Shown one piece after another: positions 8,553 to 17,800 of a stretch of 64,000 nucleotides of DNA. Origin of the DNA: Chloroflexota bacterium (GTDB lineage Bacteria; Chloroflexota; UBA11872; VXOZ01); contig JAPOQA010000028.1 of assembly GCA_026710945.1 (NCBI GenBank), positions 112,216 to 176,215 of the forward strand, read 5' to 3'. The notes below the pieces were generated by a model that did not search any database, was not told the origin of the DNA, and saw nothing but the letters and a program-made list of their open reading frames with translations. Each line of letters starts with the position of its first letter. Positions within the stretch are counted from its first letter, which is position 1. The position numbers and the translations under genes are program-made.

Positions 8553-9332
8553 ATGCTTGAATCAGATGACCTCGCCCGGCTCTACGATCTGGAATACGAC
8601 GACTGGAATGAGGACAGCGCATTCTGGCAGAGCTTCGCCGCACGTACCGGGGGCCCGATCGTCGAGCTTGGCTGCGGGTCGGCCCGCGCTCTCGCGCCGT
8701 TAGCGCAGCAAGGCTATGCGGTGATCGGCCTAGACTCCTCGCAGGCTATGCTGGCACGAGCGGGGGAACGATTTCAGGCACTTGGGATTCCCGGAGACCA
8801 ATACCAGCTTGTGCATCAACCAATGGAGTCTGCGGCCATTGCCCCGCGAGCGCGCCTGGTTTTCTCCGCGCTCAACGCGTTTGCCCACCTTGCAACGCCA
8901 CTGCGACAGACCCAAGCGCTCGCCGCCGCCCACCGCTTGCTTCACCCGGAAGGTTTGCTGATTGTCGATCTCTTCAATCCGCTTACGCAGGAGTACGACG
9001 AACGCGATCGCATGGTCACCCTGCGCAACGTCTTGGCAGACCCGCAAACCGGCGCGCCAATCCAGCAGTTTGAAGTATGGGAGGTGGACCGCGAGACGCA
9101 GGTGGTGCAAACGACCTATCTCTATGACTGCTTGCACACCGACGGCAGCATTCGCCGGGTGACAACTACCTTTCCCATGCGCTACTCCTACCGCTATGAG
9201 ATCGAGGCACGGCTGGCCCAGTGCAACTTTGCCATCGAGAATGTCTTCGGCACCTATGAGGCCGATCCCTTTACGGGCAGCGAGGAGAAGATGATTTTCG
9301 TGGCGCGGCCGCAACGTGAGGGAATGCTGTAA
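8553..9332 (+). CDS. Class I SAM-dependent methyltransferase
   Basis: The 259-residue protein has the Methyltransf_11/25 pattern: motif I IVELGCGSARAL near residues 37-48, the acidic end of strand 2 in VIGLDSS, LVFSALNAFAHL at motif II-III and LLHPEGLLIVDLFNP at motif III. The closing beta strands carry MIFVARP. Substrate unknown; two further unrelated small methyltransferases of this type occur in the window (10666 and 37822). It begins 30 bases after the membrane protein, without a strong ribosome site, which suggests a common transcript. Confidence 0.88.
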   Translation: MLESDDLARLYDLEYDDWNEDSAFWQSFAARTGGPIVELGCGSARALAPLAQQGYAVIGLDSSQAMLARAGERFQALGIPGDQYQLVHQPMESAAIAPRARLVFSALNAFAHLATPLRQTQALAAAHRLLHPEGLLIVDLFNPLTQEYDERDRMVTLRNVLADPQTGAPIQQFEVWEVDRETQVVQTTYLYDCLHTDGSIRRVTTTFPMRYSYRYEIEARLAQCNFAIENVFGTYEADPFTGSEEKMIFVARPQREGML

Positions 9333-9470
9333 GTTCATGGCACTCCGGTTGCACCACAGAACATGCCGGAGCAGTGCATTGGCGTCGGTGGGAATACGTA
9401 CTGCGAACGTGCTATTCTGAGGGTGAGTTTCCGTAGAAGCGCATCACGACACGTGTAGAGTTTTCGCCAC

Positions 9471-10349
9471 ATGGCTACGACACTGGAACGAAAACCGGAA
9501 TGGATTCGCGTCCGCTGGAAAGAGGGCGAGCAGTACCGCGAACTCAAGCAGATCATGCGGGGCATGGACCTGCATACGGTCTGCGAAGAGGCGCGGTGCC
9601 CAAATATCAGCGAGTGCTGGAACTCCCGCACGGCCACGTTCATGATCCTGGGCGATACGTGCACGCGCGCGTGTAGCTTCTGCGCGGTAAAGAGCGGGCG
9701 TCCCGCCGGTCTCGACAAGATCGAGCCCATCCGCGTGGCCTGGGCCGTGAAGCAGATGGGCCTGCGCCACGCTGTGATTACGTCCGTGGCCCGCGACGAC
9801 CTGGCAGACGGCGGCGCGCAGATCTTTGCCGAGACCATCCGCAAGGTGCGCGAACTCAACGAGGACTGCTCCATCGAGGTGCTCATCCCCGATCTGGGCG
9901 GCAGGCACGATTCGTTGCAGGAAGTAATAGCCGCCAAGCCGGAAATCCTGAACCACAATGTGGAAACCGTGCCCCGCCTGCAACGCCGCGTGCGCCCCAA
10001 GGCCCGCTACGAGCGCAGCCACTGGGTGCTCCGCACTTCTAAGCAACTCGACCCCGAGATCCTCACGAAGTCCGGCATGATGCTCGGCCTGGGCGAGACC
10101 TGGGACGAAATCCTCCAAACGCTCACCGACATGGCCGAGACCGGCGTGGACATCTTCACCATCGGCCAATATCTGCGCCCCTCCAAAAAGCACCAGAAGC
10201 TGGAACGCTACTACCGCCCCGAAGAATTTGTCGAACTCAAAGAGATTGGCGAGTCCCTCGGCATCCGCCACGTCGAATCCGGCCCTCTCGTCCGCTCCTC
10301 CTACCACGCCCGCGACCAAGTGGAAACGCTGCACGACAAGGCAGAGTAG
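9471..10349 (+). CDS. lipA: Lipoyl synthase
   Basis: This radical-SAM enzyme inserts two sulfur atoms into the octanoyl group carried by E2 and GcvH proteins. Both iron-sulfur clusters are visible: the auxiliary cluster [12 protein letters not shown] (CX4CX5C, residues about 37-48) and the radical-SAM cluster CTRACSFC (CX3CX2C, about 64-71). The C-terminal RSSYHAR contains the serine that ligates the auxiliary cluster. Length 292 is standard. lipB lies 2 kb downstream in the same direction, separated by a methyltransferase and a toxin-antitoxin pair. Confidence 0.97.
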   Translation: MATTLERKPEWIRVRWKEGEQYRELKQIMRGMDLHTVCEEARCPNISECWNSRTATFMILGDTCTRACSFCAVKSGRPAGLDKIEPIRVAWAVKQMGLRHAVITSVARDDLADGGAQIFAETIRKVRELNEDCSIEVLIPDLGGRHDSLQEVIAAKPEILNHNVETVPRLQRRVRPKARYERSHWVLRTSKQLDPEILTKSGMMLGLGETWDEILQTLTDMAETGVDIFTIGQYLRPSKKHQKLERYYRPEEFVELKEIGESLGIRHVESGPLVRSSYHARDQVETLHDKAE

Positions 10350-10665
10350 GCCACCCTTCAACGAAAACTTTCCTACCTGTCATTCCGAGCGCAGCTACGT
10401 GTCATTCCTGTAAGTGTTGACGGATTGCGCTCCGCTTCCCTCTTCGTAGCGCGGGGGCTTGTCCCCCGCTCTTGTCGGTAGCGCATGGCCTGTCCATCGC
10501 TCTTCTTGGTAGCGCGGGGGCTTGCCCCCCGCTCTTGCATGCAAGGTGATACTCTCATTTGCAGGAGTCCCGCTTCGTTTGACGTGTGGGACAGATTGCG
10601 CGCGGATGCGATGGCATGAACTGTGCCGGGTTTGAGTTCAAGAGCGGCCGCGGTCTCCAAGGACG
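10350..10665. repeat. Intergenic region with MITE fragment and two GC hairpins
   Basis: There is no gene. At 10378-10420 are two TGTCATTCC ends and a GTAAGTGTTGA segment, a fragment of the nested-palindrome element seen whole at 18.6 kb. Two copies of GTAGC plus GCGGGGG-N5-CCCCCGC follow at 10446-10469 and 10509-10532. Confidence 0.75.
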
Positions 10666-11445
10666 ATGCCAATGAAGAGAAGCCAAGAGAGCAGCAGGAC
10701 CCAGTGGTTCGAGGATGAGTCCCTGTGGATAGATACGTACGACTTCATGTTCCCGCCGTCGCGGATCGCCGCCGCTGAGGAGGAGGTCGAGCCGCTGCTG
10801 CGCCTCGTTGGCGGGGAACCGCAGGCGGTCCTCGACCTTTGCTGCGGGCCGGGTCGCTTTGCCGTGCCTCTGGCCCGGCGCGGTTTGCACGTAACCGGCG
10901 TGGATAGGACGGCGTTCTTCCTCGCGAAAGCGCAGGAACGGGCGGCTGCAGAAGACGTCCAAGTCGAGTGGGTCCACGACGACATGCGCACGTTCGTGCG
11001 CCCGGGGGCTTTCGATCTGGCCCTCAGCATGTTCACGTCGTTCGGCTACTTTGACGACAAGACCGAGGATGCAACGGTGCTGCGGAACATCCACACGAGC
11101 CTGCGACCGGGCGGAGTACTGGTCATGGACGTGGTGGGCAAGGAACTGCTGGCGCGCGATTTCGAGCCGACACGTTCTCGAAAGCACCAGGATGGCACCG
11201 TGGTAATTGATCGCCGCGAAGTTTACGACGACTGGACGCGAGTCCGCATGGAATGGACAATTATCAAAGGCGATGCCGTGCGCGTCTTCACCATCGACCA
11301 TACGGTTTACTCCGGCCAAGAGCTCAAGGACCGCTTCATTGCCGCCGGCTTTCGCGACGTGCGGCTCTACGGCAGTATGGATGGCTCGGCCTATGATCGG
11401 GAGGCTGAGCGCCTGATTGCCGTCGGACGCAAGCCCGCTCCGTAA
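10666..11445 (+). CDS. Class I SAM-dependent methyltransferase
   Basis: A 259-residue protein with SAM motif I VLDLCCGPGRFAVPL near residues 54-68, the acidic residue after strand 2 in VTGVDRT, FDLALSMFTSFGYFDD and LRPGGVLVMDVVGKE. The N-terminal WFEDESLWIDTYDFMF occurs in a subfamily of small-molecule methyltransferases often annotated only as class I enzymes. ATG 10666 and ATG 10672 are both possible starts; CAAGGA lies just upstream. It stands between lipA and the MntA/HepT pair. Substrate unknown. Confidence 0.88.
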   Translation: MPMKRSQESSRTQWFEDESLWIDTYDFMFPPSRIAAAEEEVEPLLRLVGGEPQAVLDLCCGPGRFAVPLARRGLHVTGVDRTAFFLAKAQERAAAEDVQVEWVHDDMRTFVRPGAFDLALSMFTSFGYFDDKTEDATVLRNIHTSLRPGGVLVMDVVGKELLARDFEPTRSRKHQDGTVVIDRREVYDDWTRVRMEWTIIKGDAVRVFTIDHTVYSGQELKDRFIAAGFRDVRLYGSMDGSAYDREAERLIAVGRKPAP

Positions 11446-11676
11446 ACTAAACGGCGCACCACAGGGCTCGAGCCAAAGCGCATGCAGTCATGCGTGATTG
11501 GAGTGTCTAATCCCAGCACTCATTGTCCCGCTCTGGCTTTTCCCGTGCCATAATGAATGAGAGCAGTGTCTTGCCATGCCAATTGGCACTACTCCGGCAG
11601 GCAGGGAACGCTCATTGCAGATGATTGCATCCTGTCGCGTATCGAGCGGTATCATTGATGGAATAGGATAAGCGGC

Positions 11677-12000
11677 TTGGCAAAGCAACTACAGCCCGCC
11701 CCGCAAATTCCGGTACCCCGGGAGCAAACCGCCGTAGTCTGTCAGCGGTACCACATCCGCACGCTGGCGCTCTTTGGCTCGGTGTTGTGCGAAGACTTTT
11801 CGCCCGAGAGCGATGTTGACGTGCTGGTGGAGTTCGAATCCGGTAAGACCCCGGGCTACTTCACGTTGGCCAGAATAGCGCGGGAACTTTCGGCGTTGTT
11901 GGGTGGCCGGGAGGTGGATATTCGCACTCCAAACGGCCTCTCCCCGTATTTTCGCGATGAAGTTGTAGAATCGGCATTTCCAGTCTATGGATTCCGATGA
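11677..12000 (+). CDS. mntA: MntA-like minimal nucleotidyltransferase antitoxin
   Basis: The 107-residue protein has the Pol-beta-type nucleotidyltransferase core LALFGSVLCEDF followed by SDVDVLVEFE: the GS motif and two aspartates of DxD that bind metal. A third acidic residue is found in GREVDIRT. In characterised MntA/HepT (type VII) systems this enzyme AMPylates the HEPN toxin and blocks it. The start is a TTG at 11677 because no ATG or GTG lies in frame upstream after the stop; GGATAAG precedes it. It overlaps the HEPN gene by 14 bases, the usual arrangement for such pairs. About 225 bases without features separate it from the methyltransferase. Confidence 0.85.
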   Translation: MAKQLQPAPQIPVPREQTAVVCQRYHIRTLALFGSVLCEDFSPESDVDVLVEFESGKTPGYFTLARIARELSALLGGREVDIRTPNGLSPYFRDEVVESAFPVYGFR

Positions 12001-12319
12001 TCGCGCGCGACTGACGCACATGCTGGAAGCAGCCCAGGAGGCACGATCGTTTGCGGAAGGCAAGACACGTGCAGACCTAGAGTTAAATCGTATGTTGGCG
12101 CATGCTTTGATGGCGTGTCTGCGAGTTGTAGGAGAAGCCGCACGGCAAGTTTCGCCGGAATCCCGACAGGAGTATCCAGATGTCCCTTGGCGAGATATAG
12201 TTGGCATGCGCAACCTACTCGTACACGAGTACTTCAAAATAGACGAAGACGTTGTTTGGCAGACGGTGACTGTTGACTTGCCCAAGCTGATTGACGCCTT
12301 GGAGCAAGAGGAGTTGTGA
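11987..12319 (+). CDS. hepT: HepT-like HEPN RNase toxin (DUF86)
   Basis: This 110-residue all-helical protein carries the HEPN catalytic motif Rx4H as RNLLVHEYF near residues 76-84, including the tyrosine that is AMPylated in HepT (RX4HXY). The leading part GEAARQVSPESRQEYPDVPWRDIVGMRN is the DUF86 signature. As a family, these toxins cleave RNA and are neutralised by the adjacent MntA. Its start lies inside mntA and its stop TGA overlaps the GTG start of lipB by four bases, so the toxin appears to be translated in a chain with an essential-type metabolic gene. Confidence 0.88.
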   Translation: MDSDDRARLTHMLEAAQEARSFAEGKTRADLELNRMLAHALMACLRVVGEAARQVSPESRQEYPDVPWRDIVGMRNLLVHEYFKIDEDVVWQTVTVDLPKLIDALEQEEL

Positions 12320-13077
12320 GCACACGGCAGCGGTATGATTGCGCTTTGGTAGACCTGGGCTCCGTGCCGTATCACGAGGCCTGGGAATTGCAGCGTCGGT
12401 TGGTTGCGGCACGGCAGGCGGACGTGATCCCCGACGTTGTGCTGTTGCTGGAGCATCCCCACACCTACACCATCGGTCGCAGGGGAGATGACAGCGAGGT
12501 GCTCGCCACGCCGGAGCACCTTCATACGCTGGGTGCGACCGTGGTAGAGGTAGATCGCGGCGGTTTGGCGACGTATCACGGGCCGGGGCAACTGGTGGGG
12601 TATCCCATTCTCGATCTGCGGCCACGGGGCCGTGCAGTCCACAGCTATCTGCGCAACCTCGAAGAGGCGCTTATCAACACGCTGCGGGAAATCGGCATTC
12701 CGGCGCAGCGCGTCGCGCAGAAGACCGGCGTGTGGGTGGACGACCGCAAGATTGCCTCCATCGGCGTGCGCTTCAGCCGCTGGATCAGCAGCCACGGCTT
12801 CGCCCTGAACGTCACCACCGACCTCAGCTATTTTTCCCACATTGTGCCGTGCGGCATGCCAACGGTCACGATGACGTCTGTTGCACAGGAGTCGTCTGTT
12901 TCACAGGGGTCGACTGTTGCGCGGGAAACTGGGAAGGCGGACATGGCGCTCATTCGCGAGCGCATCGCGCATCATCTCGCGCAGGTCTTCGACTTGCAAT
13001 ACGTCAAAGAGTTCTCTCCCGCGTTGGCAGAGCACCTTGCCACGCTCGACGAGAGTCAAGTGATGGCGCTGAGGTAA
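12316..13077 (+). CDS. lipB: Octanoyl-[ACP]:protein N-octanoyltransferase
   Basis: LipB moves octanoate from ACP to lipoyl domains, the step before LipA. Family motifs are present: LLLEHPHTYTIGRRG, DRGGLATYHGPGQLVGYPIL (residues about 76-95), KTGVWVDDRKIASIGVRFSRW, HGFALNV and the catalytic cysteine in IVPCGM. The start is GTG 12316, overlapping the hepT stop as GTGA. Residues about 188-205 are a six-residue tandem repeat (SVAQES, SVSQGS, TVARET) encoded by three 18-base units, placed after MTSV where family members usually have a short loop. It should not disturb the active site. Confidence 0.95.
   Translation: MSTRQRYDCALVDLGSVPYHEAWELQRRLVAARQADVIPDVVLLLEHPHTYTIGRRGDDSEVLATPEHLHTLGATVVEVDRGGLATYHGPGQLVGYPILDLRPRGRAVHSYLRNLEEALINTLREIGIPAQRVAQKTGVWVDDRKIASIGVRFSRWISSHGFALNVTTDLSYFSHIVPCGMPTVTMTSVAQESSVSQGSTVARETGKADMALIRERIAHHLAQVFDLQYVKEFSPALAEHLATLDESQVMALR
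12877..12930 (+). repeat. Three 18-bp tandem units inside lipB
   Basis: Units start at 12877, 12895 and 12913; the first two differ at 2 of 18 bases, while the third is more diverged. They keep the reading frame and code for six residues each in a surface loop of LipB. Confidence 0.7.
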
Positions 13078-13367
13078 TCGCCCCAGTCGCGAACGTGGAC
13101 CCTTCGCCCATGGCACAATCGCACCCGCCACTTCCGCATAGCCCAGTTCCAGGGCGCAGTCATCAGGATTGTCGCGCATTGTATGCCGCCAGGCTTGGCA
13201 CCTGACGATGACAGGGAAAGACGGTGCGGTACGCCGTCAAGGCTCGCCCGGACTATGGCCCGCTACACCGGCGGTCGGTGCACATTGACATCTAGTGGCA
13301 GAATCCCTTGATACGAAACAAGGGCGAGTGGGGCACCGCGCACGACTGCGCTTACGCCGCAAGCGGC

Positions 13368-13997
13368 TCAGTCTAAGTCCAGCGCGTGGGGATTGAATCC
13401 GGCAATGTCAAACATGGAATACGCGTAGCCGCTGGTCTGGCCCGCGAATGAAGAGGCAGTCAGCGGCGCGTCTGGGGTTTCCAGCGCCATTTGCGCGAAG
13501 TATTTGCTGACAGGCGCAAGCTCCCGCAAGGCTTCATATTCATGGTGTGCCAAGAATTCAGCGCGATCTACCTCCACGCCGTCGCACTGCGGGCCGCCGC
13601 CGAGGTCTCTGAGCGTGAAGACGATGTACACGTTGCTATCGCGCTCGTGGAGACTGTTGCGGGCCGCCAATAAGCCCAAGACTTCGCTGCGGACGCCGGT
13701 TTCTTCCCACACCTCGCGCACCACCGCTTCTTCAAAAGGTTCGTCCTGTTCTACGTAGCCGCCCGGAATGGTCCAACGCCCCTTGCCCGGGTCTTGTCCG
13801 CGCCGGATGAACAGCACTTTATTGTCACGCACTACAATGCCGCCCACGCCGAGTGAGAATGTGCTGAAATGGATGAAGCCGCACGCCTGGCAACTTGCGC
13901 GTTGACGCCCGCCTTCCGGCCGCAGCGACATCGACTCGCCGCACCGCGGGCAGTAGCGGAAGTGATTCGGAACTGTTGGGAGATCGGTTACGTCCAT
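13368..13997 (-). CDS. Nudix hydrolase with N-terminal zinc ribbon
   Basis: The 209-residue protein begins with a zinc ribbon (CPRCG and CQACG, residues about 16-40) followed by the Nudix fold. The Nudix box GYVEQDEPFEEAVVREVWEE, completed by TGV, matches GX5EX7REUXEEXGU with all catalytic glutamates. This architecture resembles NADH pyrophosphatase-like or ADP-ribose pyrophosphatase-like enzymes; the zinc ribbon supports a NudC-like group, but the substrate is undetermined. No signal peptide. It faces lipB across 290 bases where nothing was recognised, and stands alone. Confidence 0.9.
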   Translation of the reverse strand: MDVTDLPTVPNHFRYCPRCGESMSLRPEGGRQRASCQACGFIHFSTFSLGVGGIVVRDNKVLFIRRGQDPGKGRWTIPGGYVEQDEPFEEAVVREVWEETGVRSEVLGLLAARNSLHERDSNVYIVFTLRDLGGGPQCDGVEVDRAEFLAHHEYEALRELAPVSKYFAQMALETPDAPLTASSFAGQTSGYAYSMFDIAGFNPHALDLD

Positions 13998-14783
13998 AGC
14001 TCACCGTCAGCCTACGCTTGCACTCGTTTGATGATACGTTGCTTAGCGAGCGCGGTCAAAACTGAGGTGATTTCCAAGCTTGACTTGAGCACGATCCACT
14101 CTGCCCAGGCGTCTCCCCCAAGAGACCTTTGCGAAACCTAAGGGGAAACGAGAGCGTTCCCTCTCCCTCGACGGGAGAGGGCTAGAGCCTGCCCCGTACG
14201 TGATACGGGGGTGAGGGTGAATCTCCTGAAAGCTATCCACATGCACACCGAATCTGCCCTGATACGTCTTGACACTGCACAGCGTAAAGGGCCATTGCAT
14301 AAAAAGACCCCCTCACCCCAAACCCTCTCCCCCAGGAGAGGGAGTGCCCCTGCTTGAAAGTAGGGTTGTGCAAAAGTCTCCCCAGGGAGAGGGAGCAATC
14401 TATAGCAATGGAGGAGACTGTGCAGAGCCCCCACAGGGCGATTTTTGTGCGAGTCCCCTCTCTGGATCGTATGCTTCCGTCTCCCTGGAGAGTGGGAGTA
14501 ATCCATAGCGCCCCTGGCAGAAGCCGTGTAAAGTCCCTTTTGGGAGATTCTTGTGTGGGTTCCCTCTCTGGATCACACAGCTCACTCTCTGGATCGCACA
14601 GTCCCCTCTCCCTGGGGAGAGGGTTAGAGCCTGCCCCGTGCGTGATACGGTGGTGAGGGGTCTTCCTGCCTTGCCGGCGCGGATTCTGCAGAGGTCCCCA
14701 CTCTATGGAAGAAGACGCTTCCGGCACCCCTCCTACGACCGTGAGGCAACGCAAAAGAGGCCTGAATCCACCACGCTGTTTCC
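13998..14783. repeat. Intergenic cluster of CTCTCCCC/GGGGAGAGGG repeats
   Basis: No gene. Between about 14140 and 14665 there are at least five partial copies, in both orientations, of a repeat built from CCCTCACCCC, CTCTCCC and GGGGAGAGGG, often with CGTGATACGG and AGAGCCTGCCCCGT. Pairs of opposite copies could fold into long hairpins. Open frames on both strands across it only encode repeat peptides (PSPGRER-like, SLSGS-like). Confidence 0.8.
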
Positions 14784-14812
14784 TTGTGTGGATTTGTAAA
14801 TCGTGGTATAGT
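14784..14812 (+). promoter_or_regulatory. Probable sigma70-type promoter for the ABC exporter
   Basis: TTGTGT at 14784-14789 and TATAGT at 14807-14812 are separated by 17 bases. The ABC transporter start codon follows 66 bases after the -10 box. Confidence 0.55.
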
Positions 14813-14878
14813 GTGTATCCATTATTAGGAATTCTTCGCAATATAAACGCACACGCGAAATCTTGATTGAGGCAGGGC

Positions 14879-17800
14879 ATGGCGACAGCGCAGAAAGCAG
14901 ATTCCCTCAGCACAAGTTGGCGGCTCGCCAGCCTCACCAAAGGCTCTCGTAGTCGGATTGCCTTGGCAGCTCTCTTCGGCTTAGGCGCCGTTACCACCGG
15001 TGTGGCGCGGCTGTCTCTCTCCGGCACTGCTGTGGCGATGGTCTTCGAACAGCAACCGTTCATGGAAATTCTCCTGATACTGCTCGGGGTGCTCGCATTG
15101 CCCATGCTGCGCATCGTCTTCACGATGGCGCAGCAATTCATCGCCCACGAGACGGCGGCCAAGATGAAAGTCAAGCTCCGCACTGCCCTCTACACCCACT
15201 TGCTGCGTCTCGGTCCGGGCTTCACGCAGAAGCAGCGCACCGGTGAGGTAGTGGTAAAGGCCGTAGACTCCGTAGAGCAACTTGAGACGTTCTTCGGTCG
15301 CTACCTGCCGCAGCTTGTCGTAGCCGGTATTGCGCCGGTCGGCATTCTCACCTTCATGACGATCCTCGACTGGCAATCAGCACTTATATATCTGCTCTTT
15401 GCTGTGCTTACCTACCTTGCGCCTACGTTCTTCCGCCGCGCCACGTATCGCGCCAGCCGCGGACGCTGGCAAGCGAACCGGGAGTTGAGCGCGGACTTCA
15501 TCGACGCCATTCAGGGTCTCGCTACCTTAAAAATCTTTGGCCGCAGCACGGAGTGGGGGCGCATGCTCGCCGACCGCGCGCGTGCGCTTTCGACGCAGAC
15601 CATGAAGGTACTTGGCATCAACATCGCCTCCGGCGGCGTGAGCATGCTCTTCATGAGTCTGGGCGCGGCGACGGTGCTTGCCTGGGGCGCAATTCGCGTT
15701 GATCAAGGCACGCTCGACTTGACGCCCCTCATGATCGTGCTCTTCCTGGGAATCGAAATCTTCCGTCCCTTGCGCGAACTCAACCAGCTTTACCACACCG
15801 GTCTGCTTGGCACCTCTTCGGCCATTGGCATGCTATCGCTTCTCGATGAGGAGCCGGAAGTCGCGGATGCCGCCGACCGTGACCGTACAGACGGCAGCAG
15901 CGCCACAACCGCAGTGCATGATGGGCCAATTGAGCCTCGCGTGGACTTCGAGCGCGTAGCTTTCACATACGAGCGTGGCGACCGTCCGGCCCTGCAAGAC
16001 GTCTCCTTTACTGTGCCGGCCGGCACCACTCTTGGCATCGTTGGGCCGTCCGGCGCCGGCAAGACCACAGTGACAAACCTGCTCTTGCGCTTCTTCGATC
16101 CCCAGGAAGGCCGCATTCGCCTAGGCGGTCACGATATCCGGGACATCCCGCTGCACTCATTGCGGCAGCAGGTGTCAATCGTCGCCCAAGACACCTATCT
16201 CTTCCACGGCACGGTGCTGGAGAATATCCGGCTTGCCCGTCCCGAAGCATCCGACGCGGAGGTGCTGGCAGCGGCGCAAGCGGCGAATGCCCACGAGTTC
16301 ATCCCGAGACTCCTCGACGGGTACAACACGATCATTGGCGAACGGGGACAGAAACTCTCCGGCGGCCAACGGCAGCGCCTGGCAATTGCGCGGGCCATTC
16401 TCAAGGACGCGCCCATTCTCATCCTGGATGAGGCCACTTCCCACGTGGATAGTGGCAATGAAGCGGCAATCCAAGAGGCGTTGGAACGACTCATGCGGAA
16501 TCGGACGACAATTGTCATCGCCCATCGTCTTTCCACTGTAGCCGGCGCCGACCAGATCATCGTGCTGGATCAAGGCGCGTGCGTCGAACGCGGCTCCCAC
16601 AAAGACCTAATGGCCTATGACGGCGTCTATGCACGGCTCGTGGCGGCACAATCGCGGCTGCCGGCCGGCCATGAGAGTGAGAGCGACGTTGCCGGGTTCT
16701 CAACGGCAGTGACGAATGGGGATACCCCGGCAGCCGTCGCCACTGCGGACGGCAGCGATAGGCCGGAGCCTGACGACCAAGCCAATAGCGACGGCCACTT
16801 TCTGCGCAGCGCCGAGCATGCGAAGCCCATCGAGCCGGTGATGCTTGGCGCCTGGGAAACGAGCAGCCGCCTGATGCGGCTTATTCGCCCGGAATGGTTG
16901 GAGTTCGCCGTGACCGTGGGCAGCGGATTGGTCAAGGCCGGAGCTACCATTGCGCTCGGAGTAGCCAGTGCCATGCTCGCGGGCCAGGTGGCTACAGGGG
17001 GCGGCATAGGTTACCTCATTCCAATTGTGCTCGCGCTGGCCTTCACGGTGGCGCTTTTTACGTGGATCGAGGCCTGGATTTCGCATGACATGGCGTACCG
17101 CATCCTGGCCGACATGCGCGTCAAGCTCTTTGACACGCTCGACCGCCTCGCGCCCGCCTATATGTATAGCCGCCGCAGCGGGGACCTCACAAGCATCGTC
17201 ACCTCGGATATCGAGACCGTCGAGTCGTTCTTTGCCCATGCCGCCGGACCGATTCTGGTAGCCATTATGGTGCCGCTCGTGGCGCTCGTCTTCTTGCTCA
17301 ATATGTCGTGGCTGCTCGCCCTGTCGCTGGTGCCCTTCCTCATTTTGGTTGCACTGAGCCCCCACTACATTGGTCGGCATACCGATCGGCTGGGCAATCG
17401 CTTGCGCACCGAGCTTGGCGAGGTGAACGCGCACATGGCGGACAGCGTGCAGGGGCTGCGCGAGGTTGTCGTCTTTTCGCAAGACGGTCGCCGCTTGCAG
17501 GAAATCCACGACAAGAGTGAGGCACTCACCGGACTGCAGGTGCGCTACGGCAAACAACTGGGTTTCCAGCAAGGCGTTATCGAAGGCATCCAAGCGGTCG
17601 GCGCGCTTGTCGTGCTTATGCTGGGTGCGTATCTCGTCAACGAAGGGCTGCTGACAGCGGCGGCGCTGCCGGTAGCAACGATGCTCGCACTGACCTGCTT
17701 TACGCCGGTGGCCGAAATTGCCCGCATTGTCAAGGAACTCGCGAACGCCTTCGGCTCCGGCCGGCGCGTCTTTGCCGTGCAGGACGAGCCGATGCCGGTA

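Noticed and set aside
11689..12840. Minus-strand frame of 383 codons
   Set aside because: Covers mntA, hepT and lipB on the opposite strand, all of which have clear family motifs.
14269..14799. Several overlapping frames of 60-120 codons
   Set aside because: They consist of translated CTCTCCCC/GGGGAGAGG repeats on both strands.
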